DNA of 64,000 bases from an uncultured bacterium. Lineage in GTDB: Bacteria; Bacillota_I; Bacilli_A; RF39; UBA660. This document shows positions 43,173 through 52,886 of the stretch, one piece after another. The notes beneath the pieces were generated by a model, which was not told the DNA's origin, searched no databases, and worked only from the letters and a program-made list of their open reading frames with translations. Both the position numbers and the translations under genes were made by a program. Each line of letters starts with the position of its first letter. Positions within the stretch are counted from its first letter, which is position 1. The stretch lies in NCBI GenBank assembly GCA_946560065.1, contig CAMNUE010000014.1, positions 1-64,000 of the forward strand, given 5' to 3'.

Positions 43173-43805
43173 GTGCAGAGGATTATTTTATTAGTTGGTG
43201 ATAGTGGTTCAGGTAAAGATTTTATATTGTCTATTGCAAAAAAATACTCTAATGTTGAAGTTATAAAACGGTATATTTCACGAGAACCAAGAACTGGAGA
43301 AGATGATTCTATTTCATCAATATTTTCTGTTAATATCGATGAAATAAAAAAGATGGATTATTACTATGAGGGAGCTGAGGTAGGAAGATGGTATGGAATA
43401 CAGAAAAGTGATTTAGTTGCTGCACTAAAGAGAGGAAAAACACCAATAGTTGTGTGTCCAAATTATGAAAATTTTCTTCAGATTTTGGCTGATTTTCCTG
43501 AGCTAGTTGTCAATTACTTTATATATCGTGGTTATGATGATAGTGAACTAGACAGTTGGAGACAGTCTTTACTTGATAGAGGAAGCAGTTTGGAAGAGAT
43601 AGAAGCAAGAGAAGAAAAAAGAGATAAATATTTTAAAGAATTATATATTGAACATTTCTTAGAATATAGTTCAAATGTTATTTTAAATATCTATGGACTT
43701 ACTACAGAAGAAGATATTTGTTTGCAATTAGAAGGTTTAGCAGAAAAAAATGATATTGATTTAGGTGAATATCAAAATGAGTTATCTACTGGTAGAAATA
43801 TTTAA
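43173..43805 (+). CDS. Guanylate-kinase-like P-loop protein (210 aa)
   Basis: GTG 43173 gives proper spacing to TAGGAGAG; the alternative GTG 43164 is too close to it. P-loop GDSGSGKD (residues 9-16), then ISREPRTGEDD, the position of the GMP-binding RxPRxGE motif in guanylate kinase, and GRWYGIQ matching the GxxYG motif. Length equals GMK. A charged insertion (RGSSLEEIEAREEKRDKY) resembles the lid. Probably nucleotide kinase related, but P-loop S-G-K-D (Asp for Ser/Thr) is atypical, so it may have lost or changed activity. Confidence 0.75.
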   Translation: MQRIILLVGDSGSGKDFILSIAKKYSNVEVIKRYISREPRTGEDDSISSIFSVNIDEIKKMDYYYEGAEVGRWYGIQKSDLVAALKRGKTPIVVCPNYENFLQILADFPELVVNYFIYRGYDDSELDSWRQSLLDRGSSLEEIEAREEKRDKYFKELYIEHFLEYSSNVILNIYGLTTEEDICLQLEGLAEKNDIDLGEYQNELSTGRNI

Positions 43806-43858
43806 AGTTCTTCTATACAAAAAGTTGAAATTTTGTTAGAATTATAATAGGTGGTAAT

Positions 43859-44425
43859 ATGAATAGTAGAAAGATAGCTTACTTTATGATGACTTTAAGT
43901 TTTATAATGATTATTTCGGGAGGAGTTTCTTCTTTTGTTATTAGTTTGAAGGCAGATAGAGAAGAAACTCAAAATAGAATGAATGATGTTAGTGATACAT
44001 TTGAAGTTTTTAGTACTAATACATCTGTTTTTGAGTCATATAGAGATGATCTTTATAATACCGTATTAAATAATATTTATTATGATTCTATGTTTATAGA
44101 AGATGCTAATATTAAAAATAAGTTATCTAACTATGAGAATTTAGTTGATCAATTAGAAAAGAATACACGTGTACTTAATAAGTTATGTGATGATGTATAT
44201 TATCCAAAAAGTGATGTTAATAATAAATGTCAAAATTATAAAAGTATTTATGAGCAAGTGGTTAATTATTTTGTATCAGATATTAAAGTTTATAATGGAA
44301 ATGTAAAAAAATATAATGAATATCAAGTAAGTCTTGGTACATTATATAAAATAGAAGATTATAAAACAAAAAAGGTTTATATTGATTTTAATGGTGATAA
44401 AAAGTTTGATGGTAAAGAGGAATAA
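43859..44425 (+). CDS. Membrane-anchored coiled-coil protein with Ca-binding-like tail (188 aa)
   Basis: ATG 43859 after TAGGTGG. One N-terminal helix (about 8-28) anchors an extracellular helical region (about 35-150) with a Cys pair (CDDVYYP, KCQNY). The C-terminus DFNGDKKFDGKEE matches the D-x-N-G-D spacing of EF-hand/dockerin calcium loops. It lies 3 bp before the phosphodiester glycosidase gene. Function unknown; perhaps a surface partner of that enzyme. Confidence 0.6.
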   Translation: MNSRKIAYFMMTLSFIMIISGGVSSFVISLKADREETQNRMNDVSDTFEVFSTNTSVFESYRDDLYNTVLNNIYYDSMFIEDANIKNKLSNYENLVDQLEKNTRVLNKLCDDVYYPKSDVNNKCQNYKSIYEQVVNYFVSDIKVYNGNVKKYNEYQVSLGTLYKIEDYKTKKVYIDFNGDKKFDGKEE

Positions 44426-44428
44426 TAT

Positions 44429-45472
44429 ATGTTTAAAAAAAAGGGTGTTACTGATAAATATAAATGGCCTTTAAGAAGAAAAGTAGTTGCAATTATATGT
44501 TCTGTTTATATTGTTGGCTTTACTTCTTTTTTATTTCTTTTTTATGGGCCAATAAATTCTTTTAAGGAATTTTGGATTACGAGTGCAATGACTACTATGA
44601 CACATCAATATTTAGCTACTTGGTTGTATAGTGATGAATATATTCAAAAGGTTTTAAAGAATAATAGTATTCTTGAAATTGATGAAATAAGTGATCCTAA
44701 TCAAATTAATTTTAGAAAATATACGACTACAATATATAGAAATGAATATGAGAAGGAGATTTTACATCATCCTGAAAATGATTTATATAAAGTTATTAAT
44801 GTTAGTGGTAGTGGTTATCAAGGTTTTTTAGTGGCAATTTATGATCCTTCTAGAATTAGTATTGCGACTACTGCTTATTTGGGTAAAAGAGGAGAATCTA
44901 TTCTTACTGTTAGTGAGAGAGAAAATGCGATTATTGCGATGAATGCTGGGGGTTTTTATGATCCAGATTGGAATTCTAATGGAGCTTTACCACATGGAAC
45001 AGTAATTTCGAAAGGTCAAGTAGTTAGTGATTATGTTGATGCTAGAATGGGTGGAGGTTTCATTGGATTTACTAAAGAAAATAAGCTTATATTAGGTAAT
45101 ATGAGTAAAGAAGAAGCACTTGCAAAGGGATATCGTGATGCTATCGAATTTGGTCCTTACTTGATAGTTAATGGTAAGAGAAGTTTTATTAAAGGAAATG
45201 GTGGCTGGGGAGTTGCTCCAAGGTCTGCTATTGGTCAAAGAAAGGATGGTATTGTATTATTCTTAGTTATAAATGGAAGACTTGCTACTTCAATTGGTGC
45301 TGATATGGTCGATTTATGTGATATAATGGAGAGGTATGGAGCTTATAACGCTGCTAATTTAGATGGAGGTAGTTCTTCGGAATTAGTTATAAATCAAAAG
45401 ATTGTTAATACTCCTGTTGCTGGAGGAGAAAATGGTCTTAGAAATATGTCAACGTTTTGGGTAGTTAAGTAA
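44429..45472 (+). CDS. Phosphodiester glycosidase (NAGPA family), membrane-anchored (347 aa)
   Basis: Starts at ATG 44429, 3 bp after the preceding stop. One membrane helix (about 20-42), then a conserved juxtamembrane stretch ITSAMTTMTHQYLATWLY shared with the 47159 protein. The catalytic domain (about 120-347) has AMNAGGFYDP, GFIGFTKENKL, PRSAIGQRKDGIVLFLVING and NAANLDGGSSS, the signature of PF09992 enzymes (NAGPA/exopolysaccharide phosphodiester glycosidases). These cut sugar phosphodiester links outside the cell. It may trim or release glycans of the envelope. Confidence 0.88.
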   Translation: MFKKKGVTDKYKWPLRRKVVAIICSVYIVGFTSFLFLFYGPINSFKEFWITSAMTTMTHQYLATWLYSDEYIQKVLKNNSILEIDEISDPNQINFRKYTTTIYRNEYEKEILHHPENDLYKVINVSGSGYQGFLVAIYDPSRISIATTAYLGKRGESILTVSERENAIIAMNAGGFYDPDWNSNGALPHGTVISKGQVVSDYVDARMGGGFIGFTKENKLILGNMSKEEALAKGYRDAIEFGPYLIVNGKRSFIKGNGGWGVAPRSAIGQRKDGIVLFLVINGRLATSIGADMVDLCDIMERYGAYNAANLDGGSSSELVINQKIVNTPVAGGENGLRNMSTFWVVK

Positions 45473-45547
45473 TAGAGACGGAATGATGAATTTGCTAAAT
45501 AGTTGTGATTATTTTGCTCTAATTAATATTTTGTGTAATGTAAAAAG

Positions 45548-45731
45548 AGTTTTAGATTTGATTCAATTAATGGCAGCATTATAAATACAACTAGTTTGAC
45601 TTGAAAGTAAAGTAAACTTGCAATGATGGTTATAGTTATTTAGTATCTGAAGGTTATAAAACAATTGATGGCTTGCATTATGATTCTGATAATTCTAAAA
45701 AACTCATGATTATATAAAAAATAAAGTGTAA
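45548..45731 (+). pseudogene. SGNH/GDSL-hydrolase-like remnant
   Basis: No intact frame, but three short frames read on: FDSINGSIINTTS, then after a shift TCNDGYSYLVSEGYKTIDGLHYDSDNSKK, then after a further shift HDYIKNKV and a stop. DGLHYD is the C-terminal His/Asp block of SGNH hydrolases. The stop codons and shifts show decay. Only the C-terminal third survives; the preceding 70 bp hold nothing recognisable. Confidence 0.45.
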
Positions 45732-45756
45732 GTCTTGTACTTGCATTTTTATTTTG
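45727..45756 (+). terminator. Rho-independent terminator
   Basis: TGTAAGT, loop CTTGT, ACTTGCA, T run. Confidence 0.75.
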
Positions 45757-45763
45757 TTATAAT
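45735..45763 (+). promoter_or_regulatory. Promoter before the 459-aa membrane protein
   Basis: TTGTAC (45735-45740), 17-bp spacer, TATAAT (45758-45763) within TGTTATAAT. It overlaps the terminator. Confidence 0.6.
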
Positions 45764-45786
45764 CGTATAAGATGGAGAGTAAGGGT

Positions 45787-47166
45787 ATGGCGAAGAAAAG
45801 AAAGACAAAAAAACAAATAAAAGCTATTAGTGAAAAAGAATTTATATTTAATTTTTTAAGCTTAACTATAATAATTATTATAGGTTTATACTTTGGGGCT
45901 AGAAGTTTTTATTACTATAGTAAACAAAATATGGCTATTAAAGCAGATTCATCTACTTTGAATGGATTGGTTGTTAGTAAGAATAAATTAGTTGGAAGTG
46001 GCGATGGTTTGCATCGTGATTCTGATGGTTACTATTTTAAAGGTGATGTTACTAGCAATTATGTAAGTTTTGGTAATAGACTTTTTAGAGTTTTGAGAAT
46101 TAATAATGATAATACTGTAAAATTAGTATCTAATGATTTGGTTTCATCATTTATGTGGGGTGAAGAAAGTAGTTATGAATTTTCAAATTTAAAGTATTGG
46201 TTAAATGCTACTGAAGAAGCTAATTCTGGAGTTTACTATAATTCATTACCTAATCCTGAAAAGTTTTTAGTAAAAACAAGTTATAGAGAAGATATATTGG
46301 ATGATGGAAAGGTAAAGGCTTCAAAAAATAGTTATAGTGATTATGTTACCACACTTAGTGTTTCAGATTATGTTTTGGCTGATGGAAAAAAGGGTTATTT
46401 AAAAAACAATAAATTATTTTATTTATTGGGATTAACAAAAGATAAAGAAAATCTTTATGTAGATGAAGATGGAAGTGTAAAAAATTGTGATAGTTTAGAA
46501 GGATATGGAATAAGAGCGGTAATTACACTTAAAAAAGATTTAGTAGTTGCATCTGGTGATGGTAGTTTTGATAGACCATTTGTAGTTGATCAAGGGGATA
46601 ATGTTAATTTTGTTGATAGTTACGTAAAATTAGGCAATGATATATATAAGGTATATCAAGAATCACCTGAAGGAGTATTAAAAATGTATATGGATGGATA
46701 TGCTTCATTTGGAGGTGTTGAGATACTTAGAAACTATAGTCCTACTAATAGTATCTTTAATTTAGGAGATACTAAGAATATAGCTAATTATTTGAATACA
46801 ACTTACTTTAATGCATTACCATATGCTTCATTACTTGTGGATAATTTCTATTATACTGGAGAGATTAGTGCTGAAAATAATTATAAGTATGCGAATATTT
46901 ATAATAGTTATGTAATTTGTAAAGTAGGGCTTTTAAATGTATTCGATTATATTTCTAATAATGATTTAAATGATTATTTTCATATGAATACGACATCTAC
47001 TGTAGGTGGTATTCAATATGTATCTTTTAATAATGGATTACTTGGAGAAGCAAGTGTTTCGGAGATTAAACATTTTGTACCAGTAATTTCAATTAATAAA
47101 AATATACTTAAGGTCGGTAATGGGACTAAAAGTGAACCTTATACTTTGGAGGGAATAAATGCTTAA
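45787..47166 (+). CDS. Membrane-anchored protein with two tandem DUF6273-like domains (459 aa)
   Basis: ATG 45787 follows GGAGAGTAAGGG; the in-frame ATG 45772 has no ribosome site. One membrane helix (about 25-46). Two similar extracellular halves each contain a strand-rich opening and a W or Y-containing N-L-N stretch (YVSFGNRLFRVLRIN with FSNLKYWLNAT; YVKLGNDIYKVYQ with TKNIANYLNTTYF), a pattern of DUF6273-type surface proteins. It overlaps the next phosphodiester glycosidase by 8 nt (ATGCTTAA). Probably a surface or wall-associated protein; the family is a moderate guess. Confidence 0.6.
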   Translation: MAKKRKTKKQIKAISEKEFIFNFLSLTIIIIIGLYFGARSFYYYSKQNMAIKADSSTLNGLVVSKNKLVGSGDGLHRDSDGYYFKGDVTSNYVSFGNRLFRVLRINNDNTVKLVSNDLVSSFMWGEESSYEFSNLKYWLNATEEANSGVYYNSLPNPEKFLVKTSYREDILDDGKVKASKNSYSDYVTTLSVSDYVLADGKKGYLKNNKLFYLLGLTKDKENLYVDEDGSVKNCDSLEGYGIRAVITLKKDLVVASGDGSFDRPFVVDQGDNVNFVDSYVKLGNDIYKVYQESPEGVLKMYMDGYASFGGVEILRNYSPTNSIFNLGDTKNIANYLNTTYFNALPYASLLVDNFYYTGEISAENNYKYANIYNSYVICKVGLLNVFDYISNNDLNDYFHMNTTSTVGGIQYVSFNNGLLGEASVSEIKHFVPVISINKNILKVGNGTKSEPYTLEGINA

Positions 47167-48277
47167 GAATAAAAAGAAGGAAATAGAAGTTTTAGAACTT
47201 AATGAAGAAGATACTAAAAAGAAGAGAAAAATGAGATTAAAAATTAGTAAGTTTACTATATTAATAATACTTTTAGATATAATTGTGCTTGATGGATTGA
47301 TTGTGATTAATAATAATGAATTTAAGGCATTTTGGATACCAACTGCTATGACAACAATGTCTCATAAGTACTTGGCATATACTTTATATAATGAAGATAC
47401 AGTTAATAAAGTAATGAGTGCTAATTATATTGAACAAAATAATGAAGAAATCAATTTGGATGATATTGTTATAGGAGATAATAAAGAGAAGAGTCATTAT
47501 TCATCTGTTTTTGAGAAAGAATTATTTACAAGAATGGAGAATAATGAGGTATATAAGATTATTAGATTAGAAGAATCAAAATACAAAGGATATTTAACTG
47601 TTATTTATGATCCTAGTGACGTTGAACTTGCCGTTTCTAGTAAGCTTGGTAAGGCTGGGCAATCCGTTAATAATTTAGTAAAAGAAAATAATGGTCTTGT
47701 TGGAATCAATGGTGGCGGTTTCGAAGATTTAGATGGTTGGGGAAATGGCTCAATTCCTTATGGAGCAATTATTAAAGATGGTCAGCTTATTTGGCAACAT
47801 TCAGGTGGATCAGGACAACTTATAGGATTTACTAAGGATCATAAGATGAATTTAACTAGTAAGGCACCAGCTGAAGCAATTGCTGAAGGAATGATGGATG
47901 CTGTTGAGTTTGGACCAAACTTAATCGTTAATGGAAAGGTTAGTAAAATTCATGGTGATGGTGGTTGGGGTACTGCTCCAAGAAGTGTTATAGCTCAAAG
48001 AAAAGATGGAATTGTTTTATTTCTAATCATTGAAGGTAGACTTCCTGGTTATAGTACTGGCGCTACTATGAATGATGTTATTGATATTCTTCTTAGATAT
48101 AAGGCTTATAATGCTGCTAATTTAGATGGTGGTGCTTCTAGTACAATGAGTGTAGAAGGAAAACTTTGGAATAAACCTAGTGCAGGAGAAAGTTATGGTG
48201 GAAGAACTGTTTCAAATGCTTGGATTGTGACTAATAAACAAAATAAGCCTGCACAGGCCCCTGTTAAGAGTAAATAG
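47159..48277 (+). CDS. Phosphodiester glycosidase (NAGPA family), membrane-anchored (372 aa)
   Basis: ATG 47159 overlaps the preceding stop by 8 nt, a coupling arrangement. A cytosolic charged start (LKNKKKEIEVLELNEED), one membrane helix (about 34-53), juxtamembrane FWIPTAMTTMSHKYLAYTLY, then the PF09992 domain with GINGGGFEDL, PRSVIAQRKDGIVLFL and NAANLDGGASS. It is a clear paralogue of the 44429 protein, with conserved catalytic blocks. Pairing with a different surface protein suggests different targets. Confidence 0.88.
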   Translation: MLKNKKKEIEVLELNEEDTKKKRKMRLKISKFTILIILLDIIVLDGLIVINNNEFKAFWIPTAMTTMSHKYLAYTLYNEDTVNKVMSANYIEQNNEEINLDDIVIGDNKEKSHYSSVFEKELFTRMENNEVYKIIRLEESKYKGYLTVIYDPSDVELAVSSKLGKAGQSVNNLVKENNGLVGINGGGFEDLDGWGNGSIPYGAIIKDGQLIWQHSGGSGQLIGFTKDHKMNLTSKAPAEAIAEGMMDAVEFGPNLIVNGKVSKIHGDGGWGTAPRSVIAQRKDGIVLFLIIEGRLPGYSTGATMNDVIDILLRYKAYNAANLDGGASSTMSVEGKLWNKPSAGESYGGRTVSNAWIVTNKQNKPAQAPVKSK

Positions 48278-48296
48278 TTAAATATTTACTCTTTTT
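48267..48296 (+). terminator. Rho-independent terminator
   Basis: AGAGTAAATA (48267-48276), loop GTTAAA, TATTTACTCT (48283-48292), T run. Confidence 0.85.
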
Positions 48297-48364
48297 GTTT
48301 CTAATAATTGAATAATTATCTTCTTTGTTGTATACTATCCCTTATAAATTTATGGGGTGATTTT

Positions 48365-49276
48365 ATGTTGTTAAAAGAAGCAAAAGATTTTTTTAGAAAA
48401 ATGCCAAATGATACTGATTATTTGGGAATGAAGTTACTTTCTGATGTTTTTTCTAGAATGAATAGTTCTGATGAATTTAGCAAGAAGATTGTGACTAATT
48501 TAAGTGGGATTAGTTCGTGTAATATTAGAATTATTAATTCTTCTGATATGCTTAATTCAGTTTTAACTAGTGATGATAAAAGTACTAGTCGAATGAAGAT
48601 TTCTTTATCTGCTCATGAAATGATTGTTGCACATGAATTTGGTCATTTGTTGCTTGATTTATTTTCTAATTCTGAATTACCTTCTAGATATATGGAAGTT
48701 AATCAAGGAGTTCAAGACAGATTGATTAATAATTATGGAGAGGTTTCTTCAGAACTTTGGAATTATAGTAATTTTTTATATGAGAAGCTTATTGAAAGTA
48801 TAGAAGAACCTATGGATTTTATAAAAAGAAATCCTGAATATTTTTTGGAATTTAGAGAAAAATATGAAGATGTAAGTGAAAATGATTATATTTCTAGTGT
48901 AATTGGAGATTATCTAATATATATGAGTAATTTTGATGAAAATGGTTTTGGTTATAATATTGTTTCTAATATCTTAGATAGTTCCTTTCATGGTGATAAT
49001 CCTTTTTTAGTTTATTATGGTAATCAAGAGATTAGTCCTTTACTTACCGCTCGTGATTCAGAATATTTTTTAGAAGATGATAACGGTAAGTATTTTGCGG
49101 GATTTGAAGAACAATTTGCTGATTATTTGGTGATGAAATTATATAGAGATAAATTATTTTCAACTATTAATAAATTGGAATATTTTATTGGAAGAGATTG
49201 GTTTATAATGATGGATGAATACTATAAATTAATTTCAAATAGAGTTGAAGAAAAAGCTAAAAGTTATAGAAAATAA
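48365..49276 (+). CDS. Zincin-type metallopeptidase-like protein (303 aa)
   Basis: ATG 48365 follows GGGGTGATT; the longer frame from 48308 is not supported. The zinc motif HEFGH (His90, Glu91, His94) lies in a helix (MIVAHEFGHLLLD), and a candidate third ligand is Glu in GFEEQFADYLVMKL near residue 240. No signal peptide is seen, so it appears cytosolic. Similar small zincins (ImmA-like) cleave regulators; here no helix-turn-helix partner lies nearby. Substrate unknown. The distance from HExxH to the third ligand is large, so coordination is uncertain. Confidence 0.65.
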   Translation: MLLKEAKDFFRKMPNDTDYLGMKLLSDVFSRMNSSDEFSKKIVTNLSGISSCNIRIINSSDMLNSVLTSDDKSTSRMKISLSAHEMIVAHEFGHLLLDLFSNSELPSRYMEVNQGVQDRLINNYGEVSSELWNYSNFLYEKLIESIEEPMDFIKRNPEYFLEFREKYEDVSENDYISSVIGDYLIYMSNFDENGFGYNIVSNILDSSFHGDNPFLVYYGNQEISPLLTARDSEYFLEDDNGKYFAGFEEQFADYLVMKLYRDKLFSTINKLEYFIGRDWFIMMDEYYKLISNRVEEKAKSYRK

Positions 49277-49372
49277 TGCTGTAATTTGAGCTTTTTTGTT
49301 TTGAATTTTTGACTATTAATATAATTGAATTTATTGTATAATTTATTTAGAAAGAAACTAGAGGTGATTATA

Positions 49373-52300
49373 ATGATGAAAATAATGGATGGTAATGAAG
49401 CAGCTAGTTATGTTTCATATAATTTTACTGAAGTTGCTGGAATTTATCCAATTACTCCAGCTTCTCCAATGGCAGAACTTACTGATAAATGGAGTAGTGA
49501 AGGAAAATTAAACTATTTTGGTACTCCAGTTAAAGTTGTTGAAATGGAAAGTGAAGCAGGGGCTGCAGGAATGGTGCATGGTTCCCTACAAGCTGGTTGT
49601 TTAACTACTACATATACTGCAAGTCAAGGACTTCTTTTAATGATACCGAACATGTATAAAATAGCAGGAGAGTTGCTGCCTTGTGTTATAAATGTGGCTG
49701 CAAGAAGTTTAGCAACACATGCTTTATCAATTTTTGGAGATCATCAAGATATTTATGCAGCAAGAGGTACTGGTTTTGCTATGCTTGCATCTTCTTCAGT
49801 ACAGCAGGTTATGGATTTGACTGGTGTTGCACATTTGGCGGCAATTAAAGGTAGAGTTCCATTTATGAATTTCTTTGATGGTTTTAGGACAAGTCATGAA
49901 CTTCAAAAAGTTGATTTAATTGATACTGATAAGTTAAAAGAACTTATTGATGAGAAATCTTTAGATGAATTTAGAAGTAGAGCAATGAATCCTAATAGAC
50001 CAACAATTAGGGGAACTGCACAAAACGAAGATATTTATTTTCAGGCAACTGAGGTTCGTAATGAATATTATGATAAAGTTCCAGATATTGTTAATAACTA
50101 TATGAATGAAATCAATAAAATAACTGGAAGACATTATCAACCATTTAATTATTATGGTAGTAAAAATGCAAGTAAAGTTATTGTTGCGATGGGATCTGTT
50201 TGTGAAACTATACGAGAGACTGTTGATTATTTAGTTAATGAGAAACATGAAAATGTCGGTCTTTTAGAGGTTCATTTATATCGTCCATTTAGTGCTAAAT
50301 ATTTTTTAAAAGAATTGCCTAAATCAGTAAAGAAAATTGCTGTACTTGATAGAACTAAAGAGCCTGGAGCTAGTGGAGAACCATTATACTTAGATGTTTG
50401 CAAAACGATTAAAGAAGTTGATGCAAAAGTTAGTGTATATGGTGGTAGATATGGACTTTCTAGTAAGAATACAACTCCAGCAATGATTAAGGGAGTATTT
50501 GATTTTCTTGATACTAGAGATGTTCATTCTAATTTTACTGTTGGTATAAAAGATGATATTACTAATTTGAGCATTCCTTATGATAAAAAGTTTATGTTAC
50601 CTAGTAAAAATGTTGAATTTTTAATATATGGATATGGTAGTGATGGTATGGTTTCTGCTTCTAAAGATTTAATGAAGATTACAGGAACTTATACTAATGC
50701 TTATGTACAAGGATATTTTCAATATGATTCTAAAAAGAGTGGTGGAGTTACTATTTCTAATTTGAGATTTGGAAAGAATGTAATCACTTCTACTTATTAT
50801 GTTGAGAAAGCAAGTATTGTTGTATGTACAAAAGATAGTTATTTGAAACGTTTGAAGATGCTAGAAAAGATTAAGGAAAAAGGTGTTTTCATATTAAATA
50901 CAAATAAGACTGCTGATGAAGTTTTGGCAATGATGAGTAATCATGATAAGAGAATTTTACAAACTAAGAAGATTAAAATGTTTACCGTTGATGCTAGTAA
51001 AATTGCATTTGATGCAGGAATTCCTGGTAAGATTAGTACAATTATGGAGACTATTATATTTAAATTAGGAAAGATAATTGATTTTAATTTTGCAATTGAA
51101 AAGATTAAAGAAAATTTGGCAGTTAAGTTTGCTAATAAGGGTGGAAATCTTGTAGAGAAGAATGTTAAGGCAATTGATGATTCACTTGAGTGTTTAGTTC
51201 CTGTAAAGGTTCCTTATGTTGATTATGATAAGGAAATTACTGGTCGTAAAAGTTTCTTTGAAGTTATTGATTCAATGGAGGGTGATAGTTTACCAGTAAG
51301 TAGTTTTATTAAAATGCCAAATGGAGAGTTTGAAGCTGGTACTTCTAAATTAGATAAGAGAGATAGTAGCGAAACTGCTCCAAGCTATTGTTCAGGAAAC
51401 TGTATTGCATGTAATTTATGTAGTTTGGTTTGTCCACATGGAGTTATTAGACCATTCTTGTTAGACGAGAAAGAAGTTATAGATGCACCTGATGTTGTTG
51501 CAGGAAATCTAATTGATGCCAATATTAAAGATTATGATTATAAGTTTGCAGTAGGTGTTAGTTTAGAAGATTGTACAGGTTGTGGATTATGTGCTGAAGT
51601 TTGTCCTGGTAAAAAGGGCGCTAAGGCTTTAGTTATGAAGATGAAACATGAATTACTTGAAGAAAAGAAAGATGTTGAGTCTAAATATTTATTTAATGAG
51701 GTTAAAGATAAAAAGGATGTAATGCCAACTAATACAGTTAAGGGAAGTCAGTTTAAGCGTCCTAAGTTTGAATTCCCTGGGGCTTGTGCTGGATGTGGAG
51801 AAACTCCTTATTTGAAGTTGTTAACACAATTATTCGGAGATAGAATGATTGTTGCTAATGCAACTGGATGTTCTTCTATTTATGGTGCTAGTACACCTTC
51901 AATGCCTTATAGTATTCCTTGGGCTAATTCATTGTTTGAGGATAATGCAGAGTTCGGATTTGGTATGCGAGTTGCGGATGAAGCTATGAAAAATCAGGTT
52001 ATTGCACTTATTAAAAATAATTTAAATTTAGTTAAGAAAAGTGAAGTTGATATTTATAAGGCTTATTGTGAAGATATAACTGAGGAGACTGCTAATGCTT
52101 TACTTGAAGTGGTTGATGAAACAAAGATTACTAAATTATTAAAACTAAAAGATTTTATTGCCCCTAAGTCTGTCTGGATGATTGGTGGGGATGGTTGGGC
52201 ATACGATATTGGTTATAATGGAATTGATCATGTTCTTGCAAATCATGAAAATGTTAATATTTTGGTTCTTGATACTGAGGTTTATTCTAATACTGGTGGA

Positions 52301-52801
52301 CAAGCTTCTAAGTCTACTAGAACAGGGGCTGTTGCTAAATTCGCTGCTGGTGGAAAAGAAACAGCTAAAAAGAATTTGGCTAAGATTGCTCTTAGTTATC
52401 CACATGTTTATGTAGGTACTATTTCTCTTGGAGCTAATCCAATGCAAGCAATAAAGGTTATGAAGGAGGCAGAAGCCTATAATGGACCATCTATTATAAT
52501 TGCATATGCTCCATGTATAGCTCAAGGTATCATTAAAGGAATGAAGAATAGTATTAATGAAGAAAAGGATGCTACTGCTTCTGGTTATTTCCCATTATTT
52601 CATTTTAATCCTACTAGTCGTGAATTTAAGATGGATAGTAAGGCTGATTTTTCTAAATATGAGGAGTATATTTTAGGAGAAGACAGATATCGTTCTTTGA
52701 AGAAGCTTAATAAAGAAGGCGAAAAATTACTTAATTCTAATAAGGAACAGGCTGAAGAAACATATAATTATTACAAGTCTTTGGAGAATAAAGATATTTA
52801 A
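49373..52801 (+). CDS. nifJ: Pyruvate:ferredoxin (flavodoxin) oxidoreductase (1142 aa)
   Basis: ATG 49373 follows GAGGTGAT. Full-length single-chain PFOR. The order is: alpha-type domain with GIYPITPASPMAE, gamma-type domain with GRYGLSSKNTTP, two ferredoxin clusters (CIACNLCSLVCPHG near 690 and CTGCGLCAEVCPG near 740), and the TPP-binding domain (GACAGCGETPY and ATGCSSIYG). It oxidises pyruvate to acetyl-CoA and CO2, passing electrons to ferredoxin or flavodoxin. This is strong evidence for an anaerobe. Terminator after it; monocistronic. Confidence 0.97.
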   Translation: MMKIMDGNEAASYVSYNFTEVAGIYPITPASPMAELTDKWSSEGKLNYFGTPVKVVEMESEAGAAGMVHGSLQAGCLTTTYTASQGLLLMIPNMYKIAGELLPCVINVAARSLATHALSIFGDHQDIYAARGTGFAMLASSSVQQVMDLTGVAHLAAIKGRVPFMNFFDGFRTSHELQKVDLIDTDKLKELIDEKSLDEFRSRAMNPNRPTIRGTAQNEDIYFQATEVRNEYYDKVPDIVNNYMNEINKITGRHYQPFNYYGSKNASKVIVAMGSVCETIRETVDYLVNEKHENVGLLEVHLYRPFSAKYFLKELPKSVKKIAVLDRTKEPGASGEPLYLDVCKTIKEVDAKVSVYGGRYGLSSKNTTPAMIKGVFDFLDTRDVHSNFTVGIKDDITNLSIPYDKKFMLPSKNVEFLIYGYGSDGMVSASKDLMKITGTYTNAYVQGYFQYDSKKSGGVTISNLRFGKNVITSTYYVEKASIVVCTKDSYLKRLKMLEKIKEKGVFILNTNKTADEVLAMMSNHDKRILQTKKIKMFTVDASKIAFDAGIPGKISTIMETIIFKLGKIIDFNFAIEKIKENLAVKFANKGGNLVEKNVKAIDDSLECLVPVKVPYVDYDKEITGRKSFFEVIDSMEGDSLPVSSFIKMPNGEFEAGTSKLDKRDSSETAPSYCSGNCIACNLCSLVCPHGVIRPFLLDEKEVIDAPDVVAGNLIDANIKDYDYKFAVGVSLEDCTGCGLCAEVCPGKKGAKALVMKMKHELLEEKKDVESKYLFNEVKDKKDVMPTNTVKGSQFKRPKFEFPGACAGCGETPYLKLLTQLFGDRMIVANATGCSSIYGASTPSMPYSIPWANSLFEDNAEFGFGMRVADEAMKNQVIALIKNNLNLVKKSEVDIYKAYCEDITEETANALLEVVDETKITKLLKLKDFIAPKSVWMIGGDGWAYDIGYNGIDHVLANHENVNILVLDTEVYSNTGGQASKSTRTGAVAKFAAGGKETAKKNLAKIALSYPHVYVGTISLGANPMQAIKVMKEAEAYNGPSIIIAYAPCIAQGIIKGMKNSINEEKDATASGYFPLFHFNPTSREFKMDSKADFSKYEEYILGEDRYRSLKKLNKEGEKLLNSNKEQAEETYNYYKSLENKDI

Positions 52802-52803
52802 AG

Positions 52804-52828
52804 AAATACCGTTTTGGTATTTTTTTCT
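52804..52828 (+). terminator. Rho-independent terminator
   Basis: AAATACC, loop GTTTT, GGTATTT, T run. Confidence 0.8.
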
Positions 52829-52886
52829 TTCTTTTTTTGAAAAAATAGTGTATAATATGCCGTGAAAAGGGAGCTGAGGTGGTATT

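Noticed and set aside
45482..45584. 32-codon ORF beginning near 45486 (MNLLNSC...)
   Set aside because: No good ribosome site and it overlaps the frame of the SGNH remnant.
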